A stretch of 64,000 nt of DNA from Ailurus styani (GCA_002007465.1 LNAC01000137.1:2650026-2714025); one strand, 5' to 3'; shown: positions 12,185 through 23,900, counted from the stretch's first letter. A program made the numbers and translations. The notes: generated by a model not told the origin, from the letters alone.

Positions 12185-12249
12185 AAAACCTTCATTTGAA
12201 GTCAAATAAAATAACAACCGAGAAAAAAAAAAGTTTTTGGCGTATATCA

Positions 12250-12500
12250 GGTAATTCATTCAACAACTGTCCTTGGTAATAGGAGTGAAGAAAATAGTGG
12301 GGAACAGAATAAATATTCTTGCCCTCATGGGTCTTTCAATCCAGAAAAGAAAAATGAGAGAAATAGAGTATCAGTAAAGCATTCATGGAAATAGAATCAA
12401 TATCATAAGTGTATTGATGCTGAAATACAGAATAGAAAAACTTAGGTTAGGCTCCTGGAAGGGGCTGTGTAGGGAGTAACTGAAAAGACTTTACAGGGGG
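12250..12500 (-). repeat. LINE L2 3' region, antisense
   Basis: 'aattcattcaacaactgt' followed by 'cttgccctcatgggtctttcaat' is the antisense L2 3' end. Its interior is diverged. Confidence 0.65.
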
Positions 12501-12976
12501 ACCAAAATTATTTGGAGCTACAAAATGATTTAAACAGTGGTTTTGAGTGATAGACAATTCAATTAAAACTACCAAGCAAATTAACAACAACAACAAAATT
12601 TGAGGTTAACTATCCTGTGGTAATGTCTTTCTAGAATCTCCCCGTATGTTTTGTTTTCAGAAGAACTGAAACCTGCACCAAAAATAGTACCTTATCTGTG
12701 TGGGAGGTAACAGCCCCATTTTCAGAAAAGGGAGGCTCTATGTATATAGGCTTATGGACCTGGTCTGCTACAGGGAAGGTTCATGATATCTCCAAGTAGG
12801 GCTCTTTATCATTAGTTCTGTGTACCATTCCTTTGAGTGACTCTGGCAGTTTGAGCAAAACTAACTCATTTCTGTAAGAGTCAAAGAACGAAAGATGACC
12901 ACTGAGATGAGGGGTTTTTCTGTTTGTTTTTGTTTTTGTTTTGTTTTAGTAACAAAACACGGTTTTATTTTAATTG

Positions 12977-13009
<33 letters not shown>

Positions 13010-13984
13010 TGTGACTATAACAAAACCATGTTGCCTCCCCCCCAAAACTGGCATGCAGATAAGAGGGGAAAATATAATCCAGAATCCCACAACCCCAACC
13101 CACCCGCTGGTAGCGTTTCTGTTCATAGCTGAGTGTTGCTTTAATTTGCTTGGCTGGCTTTCAGAAGGGCTGGGAGGGGAGGGGGCTCCCGCCGACTCCC
13201 ACGTATGCCTCACACGTGCGCGGGCCATATGGCCACGTGAGTGTGCATGTGCAGAGGAGGGCTGGCTGCCGGGACCCCTAGGCTTTCCATTTGGTGTCTC
13301 TGTTTTCAAATGATCTTTGGTCCAAGTCATATGACCTCGTATGTCTCACAGACAGGTGGATGTGGATGGGTGGGGGGAGGTTGCTGCAGCACACACTTAC
13401 CTTTGCTAACATTACCTTGTAATCCGGCAGAGATCTCGATGCCTTAGCAAAGCTCCCGAGAGCCCTGAAATTCTGGGAGGCCTGACATTTGCTATCTGCT
13501 CTGTACTTTTCTTTCTTAAGGCCCCCGGACTCCACACTGCCCTGAAGAGATTACCTCCCACAGCATCATTGTCATGAATCTTACTGAAAAGGATCAGGGC
13601 ACCTTCCAGGAAGCTGCTGCTTCTTTGGATTCTTCTTGTTCTTGTTCTTTATTTCCCCCCCTGCAACTCTTTCGTTAACCTTCGCTTTCATATACCCAGA
13701 TGCCAGATGAGGTCTTCTTGCTCCTTAAACTCAGCTTTTAGATTGGCTCAAGCCCCGCTGTTGCCTGCAGGTAGAAGTATAAGGCTCTGCGATTCCTGCC
13801 AATGTTCAGGGGCTTATGTTCTTAAACTCACTTCTGCCTTTGAACTTCTGCTTGCACTGACTGCGCTCAGTTTAGGGCTGTCTGTCCTTGTTCTTCACAT
13901 GTCCATCTAGATCATAGGGAATTTGGTCCTTTTCCTTAATTTCTTCAAAAACAACCCATGTGAATTCAGCATTTGTACGTACAC
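12501..13984. other. No gene seen; TG microsatellite and E-box palindrome
   Basis: Apart from a TG microsatellite at 12,977-13,013 and the palindrome at 13,213-13,239, this is unique sequence. Frames crossing the TG repeat on both strands are composition artefacts. Confidence 0.55.
13213..13239. promoter_or_regulatory. Paired CACGTG E-boxes around a 12-bp palindrome
   Basis: CACGTG at 13,213-13,218 and again at 13,234-13,239 flank GGCCATATGGCC (13,223-13,234), a perfect 12-base palindrome that itself contains CATATG. CACGTG is the known core for MYC/MAX, USF and CLOCK-type bHLH factors. Binding here is inference only. Confidence 0.35.
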
Positions 13985-15010
13985 AGGAGACTTTATTTTT
14001 TAATTAAAAAATTTTTTATATTACATCCCCAGAACTTATTTATCTTATAACTGGAAGTTTGTAAATTCACCCATTTCACCCATTCCTCACTCTGACTCTG
14101 GGAACTGCCAATCGGTTCTGTTTCTATGAGTTCGGTTTTTTAGATTCCACATATAAGTGAGATTATATGGTATTTATCTTTGTCTCACTTATTTTACTTA
14201 GCATAATGTCCTCAAGGTTTAAACATGTTACCACAGATGGCAACAGTTCCTTCTTTTTGTGGCTGCATAATATTTCACTATATATGTGTGTGTGTGTGTG
14301 TATAGCATATTCTAAAAATAGCATATGACATATACATATCCCATTTTCTTTATCCATTTATCCACTGGTGGACTCTTAGATTGTTTCCATGTCTCGGCTA
14401 TTGTAAATAATGCCGCAATGAACATGGAGGTGCAGATATCTCTTTGACATAGTGTGTTTGTTCCCTTTTGATAAGTACCCAGAAATGAAATTGCTGGATC
14501 ATATGGTCGTTCTATTTTAAAATTTTTGAGGCACCTCTAGACTATTTCCCATAGTGGCTGCACCAATTTACATTCCCAAAAACAATGCAGAAGGATTCCC
14601 TTTTCTCCACATTCTCTTTAGTACTTGTTGTCTCTTGTCATTTTGATGATAACCTTTCTAACAAGTGTGAGGCGATGTCTCATTGGGGATTTGGTTTATA
14701 TTTCCCTGATGATTAGTGATGGTGATTACCTTTGCATGTACCTGTTGGCCATTTGTATGTCCTCTGTGGAAAAACGTTCAGTTCCTTTGCCCATTTTTTA
14801 ATTGGATTGTGTGGTTTTTTGCTACTGAATTGCATAAGTTCTTTATGTATTTTAGATATTAACCCCTTATCAGATATATGATTTGTAAACATTTTCTCCC
14901 TTTGCCTCTTCATTTTGTTGATGGTTTCCTTTGCTGGGAAGAACCTTTTTAGTTTGATGCAGTTCCACAAGTTTGTTTTTGCTTTTGTTGCCTTTGGTAA
15001 GAAGATTTTA
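13985..15010 (-). repeat. Old L1, 3' UTR and ORF2 C-terminus, antisense
   Basis: The plus strand reads as the reverse complement of an L1M-type element. The 3' UTR is at left ('attccacatataagtgagat', 'tggctgcataatatttcac'), running into the end of ORF2 at right. The minus-strand frame at 14,713-15,108 keeps recognisable L1 ORF2 C-terminal pieces ([27 protein letters not shown]). It is broken by stops and shifts, so it is inactive. A small TG repeat lies at about 14,285-14,301. Confidence 0.9.
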
Positions 15011-15569
15011 ATGAGGGTTGGGGAGTCCAAAGGATTTGCACTGCAAAGCAGGCAAACGGCTTTAAAAAGTTCATGCTGTGTCCATGTTCGGGCAGGTTCT
15101 CTGGCCAACTCTGAAAACCCTCAGCCTTCTGCTCCTGTCTTTCTGTCTTGTCTCTTCCCTCTCATCCCCATCCCCATACTCCTCAACAGTTTTCATGGAG
15201 AGCTGTTGAGGTTTTTTTGGTCACTTAGTACTCTCCATGATGCTGCATGTAAGGTCTCAACTTCCAAGCCCAGGTTGCTCAGCAAGTGCCCCCCCCCCCG
15301 CCACCCCTGGCCAAATGAGATAATTCCCTTCTTAAGAACTGTTAAGATAATAGAAAGTTCACCCTTTTAGTTAGTTATCTACCTTCTAGAGAAAAAGAAA
15401 TTGCAGTAAATTAGACTATTCTGAAATGAGGAATAGATATTTGTTGTATACAAAGAATAAAGAATGGAAAGTGCCTTTTGCCACACCTTCTTTTCTAAAA
15501 TTCACTGGGACTAATATGTTCTGGAGATAAGAGGGAAATTCTTTTAACCAATAACTATTTGGGGGGCAA
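15011..15569. other. No gene seen
   Basis: Unique sequence with a short poly-C run at about 15,289-15,299. The tail of the open frame at 14,915-15,370 has no recognisable domain. Confidence 0.5.
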
Positions 15570-15655
15570 TAGGGAGTAGAGAACTAAATTCCAAGCTGGA
15601 AGTGAAATGCAGGGGACTTTGCCACTTATCAGCTATATGACCTTGGCTTTGGACC
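15570..15655 (+). repeat. MIR SINE fragment, sense
   Basis: 'tttgccacttatcagctatatgaccttggcttt' matches the MIR core. Confidence 0.65.
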
Positions 15656-15681
15656 ATTCACTTTGGGGACAGTTTTTTATT

Positions 15682-15753
15682 TATATATATATGTATATGT
15701 ATGTATATATATATATGTATATAGACATATATATATATATATATATATATATT
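15682..15753. repeat. AT microsatellite
   Basis: About 70 bases of nearly uninterrupted TA/TG dinucleotides, with a self-complementary uninterrupted TA core at the right end. Probably length-variable and able to extrude as a hairpin. Confidence 0.95.
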
Positions 15754-16273
15754 TGTGTAAATTTTAGAACGTCCTAAACACAGGTACCTTGTGTGTGCCA
15801 TTTTTTGTGTATCTCTGAATCCTGGCTTTCCATGGCCAAGGTGATACAGATTTTCCTCTGTTAAAAAGTTGGTTACCTCACCTCTGACATTGTCTTTAAG
15901 TTTACATGTCCTGCCCTTAAACTGAACTCTAAAAAAGGCCAAACACTGCTTGCATGGAAAACTTTTTCCTCCTATAAAATAACATAAGGGTCAGAGTTTA
16001 GATGCTGGGGGGTTGGGGGGCAGGAGTCATAACACCTGTCTGTTTGTTTTTTGGAGGGGTTTGGAAGAGTCTCCAAACTATGCCTCCAACATTGAAACCA
16101 AATCACGTCAACATTGACACTTATGAAACCTGGGACTCTTTAAGGTCCTAGTGTACTAATGTATTGGCTTAATGGCTTTGCAGAATTCTTCATCAGATTC
16201 AGAAAGGTGGTGGTTCATAACTTATTGTTCTCTAAAGAGCTTTTTGTAGGAAAGTAAAATAGAAGATATTTAC
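15754..16273. other. No gene seen; flank of a candidate exon
   Basis: Unique sequence. It would be intron downstream of the candidate minus-strand exon at 16,274-16,440. Confidence 0.4.
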
Positions 16274-16440
16274 CACCCCGAAGTTTCCCACTGCGTGCTC
16301 TTTTTTTCTTGCTAGGTTTCCTGGTGGTTAAAGGAGGTAACACTTCTTCCAAGGTATTTCCTTCGTGCTTCACAGACATTTTTGTTAATCCACTAATTTC
16401 ATTAAGGGTAGGCTCCAATGTCACACACTTTGGATTATGA
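16274..16440 (-). CDS. Candidate internal exon, unidentified
   Basis: Read on the minus strand, a pyrimidine-rich tract (TTTTCTTTCACCTTCTTAC) ends in an AG acceptor just above 16,440, and a G|GTAAAT donor follows at 16,273. The 167 bases between are open in one frame: one base of a split codon, 55 codons, and one base of the next. The peptide ends in a strongly basic stretch (KPSKKKRARSGKLRG), suggesting a nuclear or DNA-associated protein if real. I do not recognise the family. The frame also stays open past the donor, so openness alone is weak evidence. Alternatives are a chance frame or an exon of a lineage-specific transcript. No other exon was found nearby, as expected if introns are long. 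Confidence 0.3.
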
Positions 16441-17119
16441 CTTTTCCCAGAACCAAGTAAGAAGGTGAAAGAAAATCAATAAAGATCAGTTGCTAAATCA
16501 AGGTCATTCCGCTTGCTTTGTCCTTTCTGTTCGCATTCCTCATTTATTCCCTTTCTTTGGAAAACACCCCTGTTGAATGACTTCACTTGATCATTATCAT
16601 AATCCTCTTTCTCAATTTAAAGTAGAAACCCCAAAGCTTGTTTTTCTAGTGCGTTCTCGCCTCTTTTTTTTTTTTTTCCCCTTTCCTGTACTTTTATTTC
16701 CATGGTTGTTTTCTGTAAATCCTCAGGGCATTTTGGGATGAAATTTGGAAGGAAACCTCAATACAGTATAGAGTTACCTTTCACCCATCTCAGAGTAGGA
16801 AAACAAAACCCCTTGAAACAGCCAGGAACAAACCCAAGGGAGTCTGGGCTGGCAGGGGGGGGGGGGTCACAAAGGCCATTTTGTCTTTTCTCATTCTCCT
16901 CTTTCTATTATCACTGCCTTTCTGTCTTCTGTTTCTCTTTGTTTGTGGCCCTCTACTGTGCCCTTTTTTGCAGAACTGTGGAGGTTAGATGTGGAGCATG
17001 GACCATGGGAATCGTGAAGACCAACCCCCTCATTTTTTTGGAAAAGGAAGCTAAGGCTTGGGGAAGTTGGCATTAAAGGAGGCACTGCACTGTAGCAGAG
17101 AGATTTTCCCAAGGTTTGG
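16441..17119. other. No gene seen; poly-T and poly-G runs
   Basis: Unique sequence with a T run near 16,664 and a G run near 16,857. The plus-strand open frame at 16,702-17,076 has no recognisable domain. Confidence 0.5.
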
Positions 17120-17330
17120 GACTGCAAAGGGGTGGGCTCCCACGCTGGCTCAGCCACTCACTAGCTGGGTGCTCTTGGACAAGTCTCTTAACGGCATGGC
17201 TGATGTATATGGGACAAGTAAACAGGCACGGTAATATGCCTTGTGGATTTACGAGGGTTATGTGAGATGGTGAATTTCCTGTTCCTAGGCAGTGCCTAGG
17301 AAATGACTCCAGAAAACCACAGCTGTTATC
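17120..17330 (+). repeat. MIR SINE, sense
   Basis: 'ggctcagccactcactagctgggtgctcttggacaagtc' is the MIR core. A diverged 'gagggttatgtgagatgg' and 'ggcagtgcctagg' follow in the expected order. Confidence 0.85.
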
Positions 17331-18127
17331 ACAAGCTACTTAGCGGTAGTTACCTGGATTAGGTCTTGTTACAGGTTTCTTACTCTAATGGACGATATTA
17401 ACAGTCTAGGTTCTGAAACACCTGTCTTAATCCATCCGGTGCTCTGCTTTCCAAAATTTTCAGTCTTCGTGGCTTTTGACCTTGAGGTTGACTTTTCAGC
17501 TCATAACCTCATCTTACTGCTTGATATTAATACTGCATTTTAAATTCTGCTAGGTCCCCTGTGGACCCACACATGGAACACGGATGGGCGTAGGGAATGG
17601 GTAGAAGCATTTGACTTTGTCCTTGGAGTAGATATATGATCTGGGTCCGTGGGGTAGGAAGAAGGGAGGTCCAAGAAGGATTTGCAAATGTGTTTGGTAT
17701 ATAGTGAATTGTCTCGCAGGACAGGAAGAAGACTGTTTCAAGGAGGCAGAACTAACCCACTCTGGAAAGGGCTGCAAAGAGATGGAATTAGGAGAAATGA
17801 GGAAAAGTGAATGTATCTGGCTACCCAAGATTCCTTCTCGAGCTTTCCAAGGGCTGTGTTGGTGGAGTGGAGAGGACATGAGCCGGGTTGTAAAGGGTTA
17901 TGGATGGAGGGAGAGGTGGGGAAGTGTGGTCTGCTGGTGTAGACTAAGCATCTCTACCTGCTGGTCCACAAGTTCTTTAGCCTAAGTTGTTAGAGGCGAA
18001 GCGAGAAATACAAAGTTAATGTAACATGTTTTTCATAAGTTTAATTTTATTTATTTTTAGTAGATATCCCGTAATCTGAGATTATACTATTACTTTTTCG
18101 GCTTCAAAATGCCTTTTTCTATTATGA
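17331..18127. other. No gene seen
   Basis: Unique sequence. Overlapping frames near 17,550-17,985 on both strands have no conserved signature. Confidence 0.5.
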
Positions 18128-18290
18128 AATGATGATGGTTCTCAACCCTAGCTAGGGAGCTGCCTGGGGAGCTCATAGAGACAATGGAGTCCTGGCTTCC
18201 CCTCAGGTAACTGAATCAGAATCCTGATTCTGAGACAGACCAGGTATAGGTGATCCTGGGGTGCGGCCAGGATTGTGACTCTCTCTGCTT
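18128..18290 (+). repeat. MER5A-like hAT DNA transposon
   Basis: Starts 'ggttctcaaccctagct', continues 'gggagctcatagag' and 'ctgaatcagaatcctgattctgag', and ends near 'gtgatcc'. This is the layout of the non-autonomous hAT-Charlie element MER5A. Confidence 0.7.
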
Positions 18291-18580
18291 GTGCGTGGTA
18301 GGAATTCCGTGGTAGTGGTGGTTGTTTTAATGTTCAAATGCCAGTATTTGGCAAAATTAAAAACTGGAAACTCTTGGTTCATTTTGCCCAACCTTGTTTG
18401 TTTTGCTTTGTTTTCATTTTTACTTCATTTCTTTGTTTTACTGATTTGTAAAATTCCGGCGGCAGGGACCCAAGTGCTGGTAACATTACACACGACGAGG
18501 GAGAGTGTGTGATCATTTTCTTTTGAAGGAATTAGCTCCCCCAGTGCTTCTGCCTGGCACTCAGTGTATTCACATTTTGA
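18291..18580. other. No gene seen
   Basis: Unique AT-rich sequence before a SINE. Confidence 0.5.
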
Positions 18581-18594
18581 GCAACAGCGCATTT

Positions 18595-18803
18595 ATTTTA
18601 TTTTATTTTTTTTTAAGATTTTATTTATTTATTTCACAGAGGGAGAGAGATCACAAGGAGGCAGAGAGGCAGGCAGAGAGAGAGAGGGGGAAGCAGGCTC
18701 CCTGCTGAGCAGGGAGCCCGATGCGGGCCTCGATCCCAGGACCCTGAGATCATGACCTGAGCCGAAAGCAGAGGCATTAACCCACTGAGCCACCCAGGCG
18801 CCC
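18595..18803 (-). mobile_element. Can-SINE, young, perfect TSD, antisense
   Basis: The reverse-complement SINE has its T-rich tail at left and its head (gagccacccaggcgccc) at right, with the ATTAACCCACTGAGCC diagnostic. A perfect 14-base TSD (gcaacagcgcattt) lies at 18,581-18,594 and 18,804-18,817. Confidence 0.97.
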
Positions 18804-18817
18804 GCAACAGCGCATTT

Positions 18818-19894
18818 GTAGGAAGGAAAACTCAACTTGCGTTCTCCAGCACAGATTGCCTATCACTGAGGAGTATTGAGAGATCAGGTCAGACACTCAC
18901 ATGTGATAGATGTCAAGCATGTGGGCCGTCCTGCCTTTGAGCCTTCGTCTTGCCTCTTTGGTGGGGAACAGCGTTCTTGTGGTTCAGCTGTGCCTTCTAC
19001 TGTAGCTACACACAGGATGTCTTGTCCTTTCTGACCTTGAGGGTGAAACATCTTTTTACTTACAACTGCAGGTCCGAAATGCAGCACCTCGTAAGTGAAG
19101 CATGATCATTTCTGCTTTGTGCTGCTTCTAGTTATTTTAATCTTTAAAGGTCAGATCAGGAAACATCTTAAATGCAAAGCATTTAATTTCCATTAGAGCT
19201 AAAGCTTTCTAAGCCTGTGTTATAGCCAATAGAAATGATAATGTTTAAATCAGCTAGTGTTCTATCTCTTTCATGAATATTTTATATGAACTACAGAGGA
19301 ATAAAAGTCTATACGTTTACCCAACATTATGTCCAATGGCTATTGGAAACTTGTCTTCTTGGGTTATTATATGAGTAACTCCTGTTATATATATCCAAAT
19401 GGTAAAAAGAATCACATGTATTGTTCTTGGGGCTTGTTTTACAGACTAAGTATATTGGCTAAATCCTGCTAATATGGGCATTCCTTGAATTACTAATACC
19501 CTTACAAACTTGCTATAAATAAGATTGTGTGGGCTGGACAATCCTTGGAAAAGTGGCTGGGTTCCACATTGGGGCAAGAAGTGGTATTTCTGGGTGCTTA
19601 CTCTAGCATTAATACCGAAATGCATAGTGTTGTATAGTAATGAGTGTCTTTACAGAGGTTTGGTGACAAAGAAACAAGTTTTCCTTGGTTTACTCCAGAG
19701 TTTCCTCAATTTACTTGAACATGGAATCCTTTTTATCAAGAATGCCTATTAACATTCCACTGAGTGAGGGATCTATGGAATATGACTTTTGTTGGACGTG
19801 GATTTAGAATAATTAATTCTAGGAGAAGATGTTTTCCCTTAACAATGCTTATTTAGGATTGTTATATACTATCTCTTAGCAAAATATGTAAATA
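18818..19894. other. No gene seen; possible old repeat debris
   Basis: Mostly unique sequence. The stretch near 19,690-19,790 ('catggaatcctttttatcaag...cctattaacattcca') resembles a diverged mammalian repeat terminus but is too short to name. Confidence 0.45.
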
Positions 19895-20239
19895 CACTTG
19901 CCCTCGAACAATGCAGGCAGTGGGTGGGAGGGGCGGGCAGGGGATAAGGACACTGACCTCTGTGCATTTAAAAATCCATATATAACTTCTGACTCCCCCC
20001 AAACTTAACTACTCATAACCTACTGTTCACCAGAAGCCTTACCAATGACATAAACAGTTGATTCGCATGTATTTTACATGTTATTATATTTTGTATTCTT
20101 ACAATAAAATAAGCTAGAGAAAAGAAAATGTTAAGAAAAGCACAAGGAAGAGAAAGTACTTTTACAGTCCTGTACTGTAAAAATTCCATGTCCAGGTGAA
20201 CCCGCACAGTTCAAACCCCTGTTGTTTCAGGGTCAACTG
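19895..20239 (-). repeat. TcMar-Tigger-type non-autonomous DNA transposon
   Basis: The terminal inverted repeats are diverged copies of CAGTTGACCCTTGAACAAC. The left is 'acttgccctcgaacaatgc'; the right is 'ttgtttcagggtcaactg', ending at 20,239. The interior 'taaaataagctagagaaaag' and 'cagtcctgtactgta' match the Tigger/MER-type family I recall. Exact subfamily and strand are uncertain. Confidence 0.75.
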
Positions 20240-20780
20240 TATCTAAGCTTCTGATGACTTTGATCTTTTTATATTACAGTTCAACCTGTGTAATTAATTA
20301 ATCATCTTTACTTATTTATTGGATAAAGATATTTTATCTCTATTAACACTGTTTCAGGCACCAGGGAAGCAATGAAAAGGACAATTGTAATGAACAATTT
20401 AGCGTCTTTAGAGGTCTCCGTGATTTGGTGTGGGCGTCACGCCACACTGACGTTCAGAAGCTGTTTTCAGCTTTGCAGAGAACTGTCCTTTCGGACTATC
20501 TTATTGGATAGGGTGAGAATACTGAAATGTGTTCAGTGCCTCTACTTAAGGCGTTCACATCTACAAAAAGAAATCAGAACAGGGTCTGACAGAAGGATTG
20601 GTGTGTGATGACACGTAAGACTTTCAGTCGCCAAGAGCTGGATGTTTGCGGATACAGATTTGAAATTCCCTGGAAACTCTGAACTAGCCTCTGACAAAGC
20701 ATTTGTGACGTTATAATTTCTTAATTCAGCAAATCTGTGAACTAGTATTTTTATTAACTGCCATTCTCAATTAGTATACA
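20240..20780. other. No gene seen
   Basis: Unique sequence. The open frame at 20,372-20,608 has no recognisable domain. Confidence 0.5.
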
Positions 20781-20796
20781 AGCCTACTAGCCTCTT

Positions 20797-20991
20797 TTTT
20801 TTTAAGATTTTATTTATTTATTTGACACAGAGAGAGATTATAAGTAGGCAGAGAGGCAGGTAGAGAGAGAGGAGGAAGCAGGCTCCCAGCTGAGTGGAGA
20901 GCCCGATGCGGGACTTGATCCCAGGACCCTGAGATCATGACCTGAGCCGAAGGCAGAAGCTTTAACCCACTGAGCCACCCAGGCGCCACCC
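20797..20991 (-). mobile_element. Can-SINE, antisense
   Basis: T-rich tail at left and GAGCCACCCAGGCGCCACC head at right. The 16-base TSD (agcctactagcctctt / agcctagaagcctctt, two mismatches) lies at 20,781-20,796 and 20,992-21,007. Confidence 0.95.
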
Positions 20992-21189
20992 AGCCTAGAA
21001 GCCTCTTAACATTGTCATTAGTTGTTTTAAAGACCATCACTATAAATGAGTTTCTGCAACACTTTAAGCGCCTTCAGAATCACATAAAAATTAAGCGAAG
21101 TGCAGTGTGGATTTAGCATGCAGTGTGTTCTAGGGTAAGGTGATTTATGAAATGAATAGCTCATGGATGACTAGATAGTCTTGGAAGAG

Positions 21190-22375
21190 AACTTTTAAAT
21201 AATCGTGATGAACAACACAAAATTTACCTTCTTAATCATTTTCTAGGTATACAGTTCAGTAGTGTTAAATATATTCATACTATTGTGAAACAGATCTCCA
21301 GAACTTTTTTGATTTGCAAATCTGCAACTCAGTACCCATCAAACAACAGCTCCCATTTCCCCCTCCTGCCAGCCCCTGCTAAGCATTATTCTATTTTCTG
21401 TCTCTATGAACGTGACGACTTTAGCTACCTCACGTAAGTGGACCCCGGCCGTACTTGTCTTTTTGTGACTGGCTTATTCCACTTAGCATAGTGTCCTCGA
21501 GGTTCACCCATGGTGTAGTGTGTGTCAGGATTTTCTTCCTTTTAAAGGCCAAATAATATTCCATTCCACGTATATAACACGTTTTCTTTAGCCATTCATC
21601 AGTCAGTGGACATTGGGGTTGCTTCTAACTCTTGGCTGTTGTGAATATTGTAAAGAACTTTCCAAAAAATGATGTATAGTTTCTATCATAGGCTGGTAAT
21701 ATAGTTCACTTAACAACCCTCTGTTGATGGATTTATAGGTGACTTATGGTTTCCCCTACCATAAACATCTGATAAATGTCTTTCACATAAATCATCGATT
21801 ATGTCTCTGGCTATTTGCTTAGGATAAATTCCTGGAATGGAGTTACTGGATCAAAAGGGGTGCACATTTTTATGGTATTTAGTACATGCTATCAAATCAT
21901 CTTCCGTAAGAGCATGAACAGTGTAGGAGGGAACTGATTCCTCTGCACTCTCGCCAATGTTGGGTATTGTCATTAATAAGCAAAACAACAGAAGACCTTT
22001 GCCAGCTTGATAGTTGGAAAGAGTATCATGTTCATATTGTTGTTTTAATGTGCCTTTCTTTGATTAGCAGCAGAGAGATTGAACTTTGTTTTTTCATGTG
22101 TTGATTAGCTATTTGTGTGTAAGATTGTATTCACATTCTTCACCCATTTTTCTATTAACTACTGTATGTTTTTTCCTATTGATTTGAAGACCTCCTTATA
22201 GAGTCATAATATTAAATTTTTATCATATGTTGCCGTTATTTTCCCCCAATTTATCATTTTCCTTTTAATTTTTATGGTGTTTTTCGACATCTGACATTTC
22301 ATATAGCCAGATCAATGAATCTTTTCCTTTATGGTTTCTTTCCTTGGTGCATTATTGATAAGACTGGTGAAATAT
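21190..22375 (-). repeat. Old L1/HAL1-type 3' regions, antisense
   Basis: Two adjoining old L1-like segments. The first (to about 21,665) has 'cagttcagtagtgttaaatatattcat' and 'gcttattccacttagcatagtgtcc'. The second has 'taggataaattcctggaatggagttactggatcaaa' and 'catttttctattaact', typical of L1M/HAL1 antisense. No coding frame remains. Confidence 0.8.
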
Positions 22376-23012
22376 TAGGCAAAGCAAATTTACTTTTCCC
22401 TGCTTCCTGCTTCAGAAAGACAAAGTTGTAGTCATGTTAGGTTAGTGTTTCATAATCAGTCATTTATCCTATCAGAAATACTTATTGAGGGTGCCCATGG
22501 TGTTCTAGGCACCTGCGCTAGACGCTGGATTACAATACATCCTGGGGTGCTTAATATGGTGTCCATACATTGTGGATTTTCAGACAGTTCCAATTTCAAA
22601 TATTACCTGTTCTGGATTTCACCTCTGAATGTAAGGCTGTATTTTCCTTGGGTAACATATTCACTTGGGATCCTTCTTTGCCTGCCTACATCTGGACCCA
22701 GAAAGGCAAGTACATCATCCAGGCTGCAGCTGGAAGGGGACCAAGGTCTTGCTGCAGGACAAGGCAAACGTTGCTCCTTCTTGTTCTAAGAGGGAGTAGC
22801 CTTTGTTTGGGGGACCCAGTGGGACAGCCACATCCCTGTGGTCGCTCCCTGGCCCACGCTGCTCATGCTGGCTCATTCATCTCCTTTCTAAGCTGCACAG
22901 AAGTCAGAGCCTGAGATGGGACCTTCGTATCCACAGGCATCTTTCTTTACATTGTTGCCAGAGGAGAGGGCCAAAATGAAGGAGCTATAAATGCTGATGA
23001 TTCCCAACTGTT
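22376..23012. other. No gene seen
   Basis: Unique sequence. The open frames at 22,445-22,789 and 22,570-22,914 overlap in different frames and show no known domain. Confidence 0.5.
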
Positions 23013-23022
23013 AAAAGACCTT

Positions 23023-23221
23023 TTTTTTTTTTAAGATTTTATTTATTTATTTGACAGAGAGAGACACAGCGAGAGAGGGAACACAAACAGGAGGAGTGGG
23101 GAAGGGAGAAGCAGGCTCTCTACGGAGTAGGAAGCCTGATGCGGGGGCTCCATCCCAGGACCCTGGGATCATGACCTGAGCCAAAGGCAGACACTTAACG
23201 ACTGAGCCACCCAGGCACCCC
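23023..23221 (-). mobile_element. Can-SINE, antisense
   Basis: Reverse SINE with T-rich tail, GACAGAGAGAGACACAGC body and GAGCCACCCAGGCACCCC head. The 10-base TSD (aaaagacctt) lies at 23,013-23,022 and 23,222-23,231. 'ACACTTAACGACTGAGCC' suggests an older subfamily than the GTGGGTTAAAG copies. Confidence 0.94.
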
Positions 23222-23231
23222 AAAAGACCTT

Positions 23232-23900
23232 CTTCAAGCAGCAGCCAGCCCCAGACACCACAGGGTGAGGACCTATCCTGTGGTAGGGTGACCACCCCTG
23301 AATTGGGTGCCCTGAAACCCCTCCATGTGAGAGGTATCCCTGCTTCTTGGGCTGCAGGACTTCTGGTGATAACACTGGTGGATAATCATGAGGATCCCAC
23401 ATGGCAGTATTACTCTGTCATTGCACTTGGTTTCAGCCCTTGTGCAGGGCCAGGAAATGAATTTTTTAAAATCAGGCTGTTGTACCACAGTTGGTCAGCT
23501 GCCCATTCCTGAAGTGCTCTCTTTTGGGATTCTACACATTTTGTAGGTTTTCCCCTTAGTAAATTCTTGTAATCCAAAACAAATAATGGGTGGTTATTTA
23601 TTAATAGTGACTTTCCGGAGAAGGACGTTGAGGCGGACTGACTGTTACCAGCCCATGTATACACGGCTGGTAGGTGTCAGGGTGAGTTTCAGCATATTTT
23701 GGTTTTATCTTCAGCTGGATACCAGCTGTATTATGAGACAATATAAATTCAGGGCCTTTTATTCAGAAAGCTCATTCACCTGATCATCCTAGACACACTC
23801 GTAATTCTATCGGGTGACATTAGAGAGGTCACGGACTCAGCCAGAATTCTCTATACCTTTCCAAGAGAACTTTCTGCATTCCGATGGCAATGTTCTCTAT
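23232..23900. other. No gene seen
   Basis: Unique sequence. Several short overlapping frames on both strands show no conserved protein signature. Confidence 0.5.

Noticed and set aside
12924..13330. Overlapping open frames of 121-129 codons on both strands
   Set aside because: They begin in or cross a TG/CA microsatellite (runs of CVCVCV or THTHTH), with no domain beyond it.
14713..15108. 131-codon minus-strand open frame
   Set aside because: It is the decayed C-terminal end of L1 ORF2 inside an old antisense L1, not a host gene.
18781..18803. tRNA gene from A/B-box-like sequence in SINE heads
   Set aside because: The heads are tRNA-derived Can-SINE promoters. No complete cloverleaf with an acceptor stem is present.
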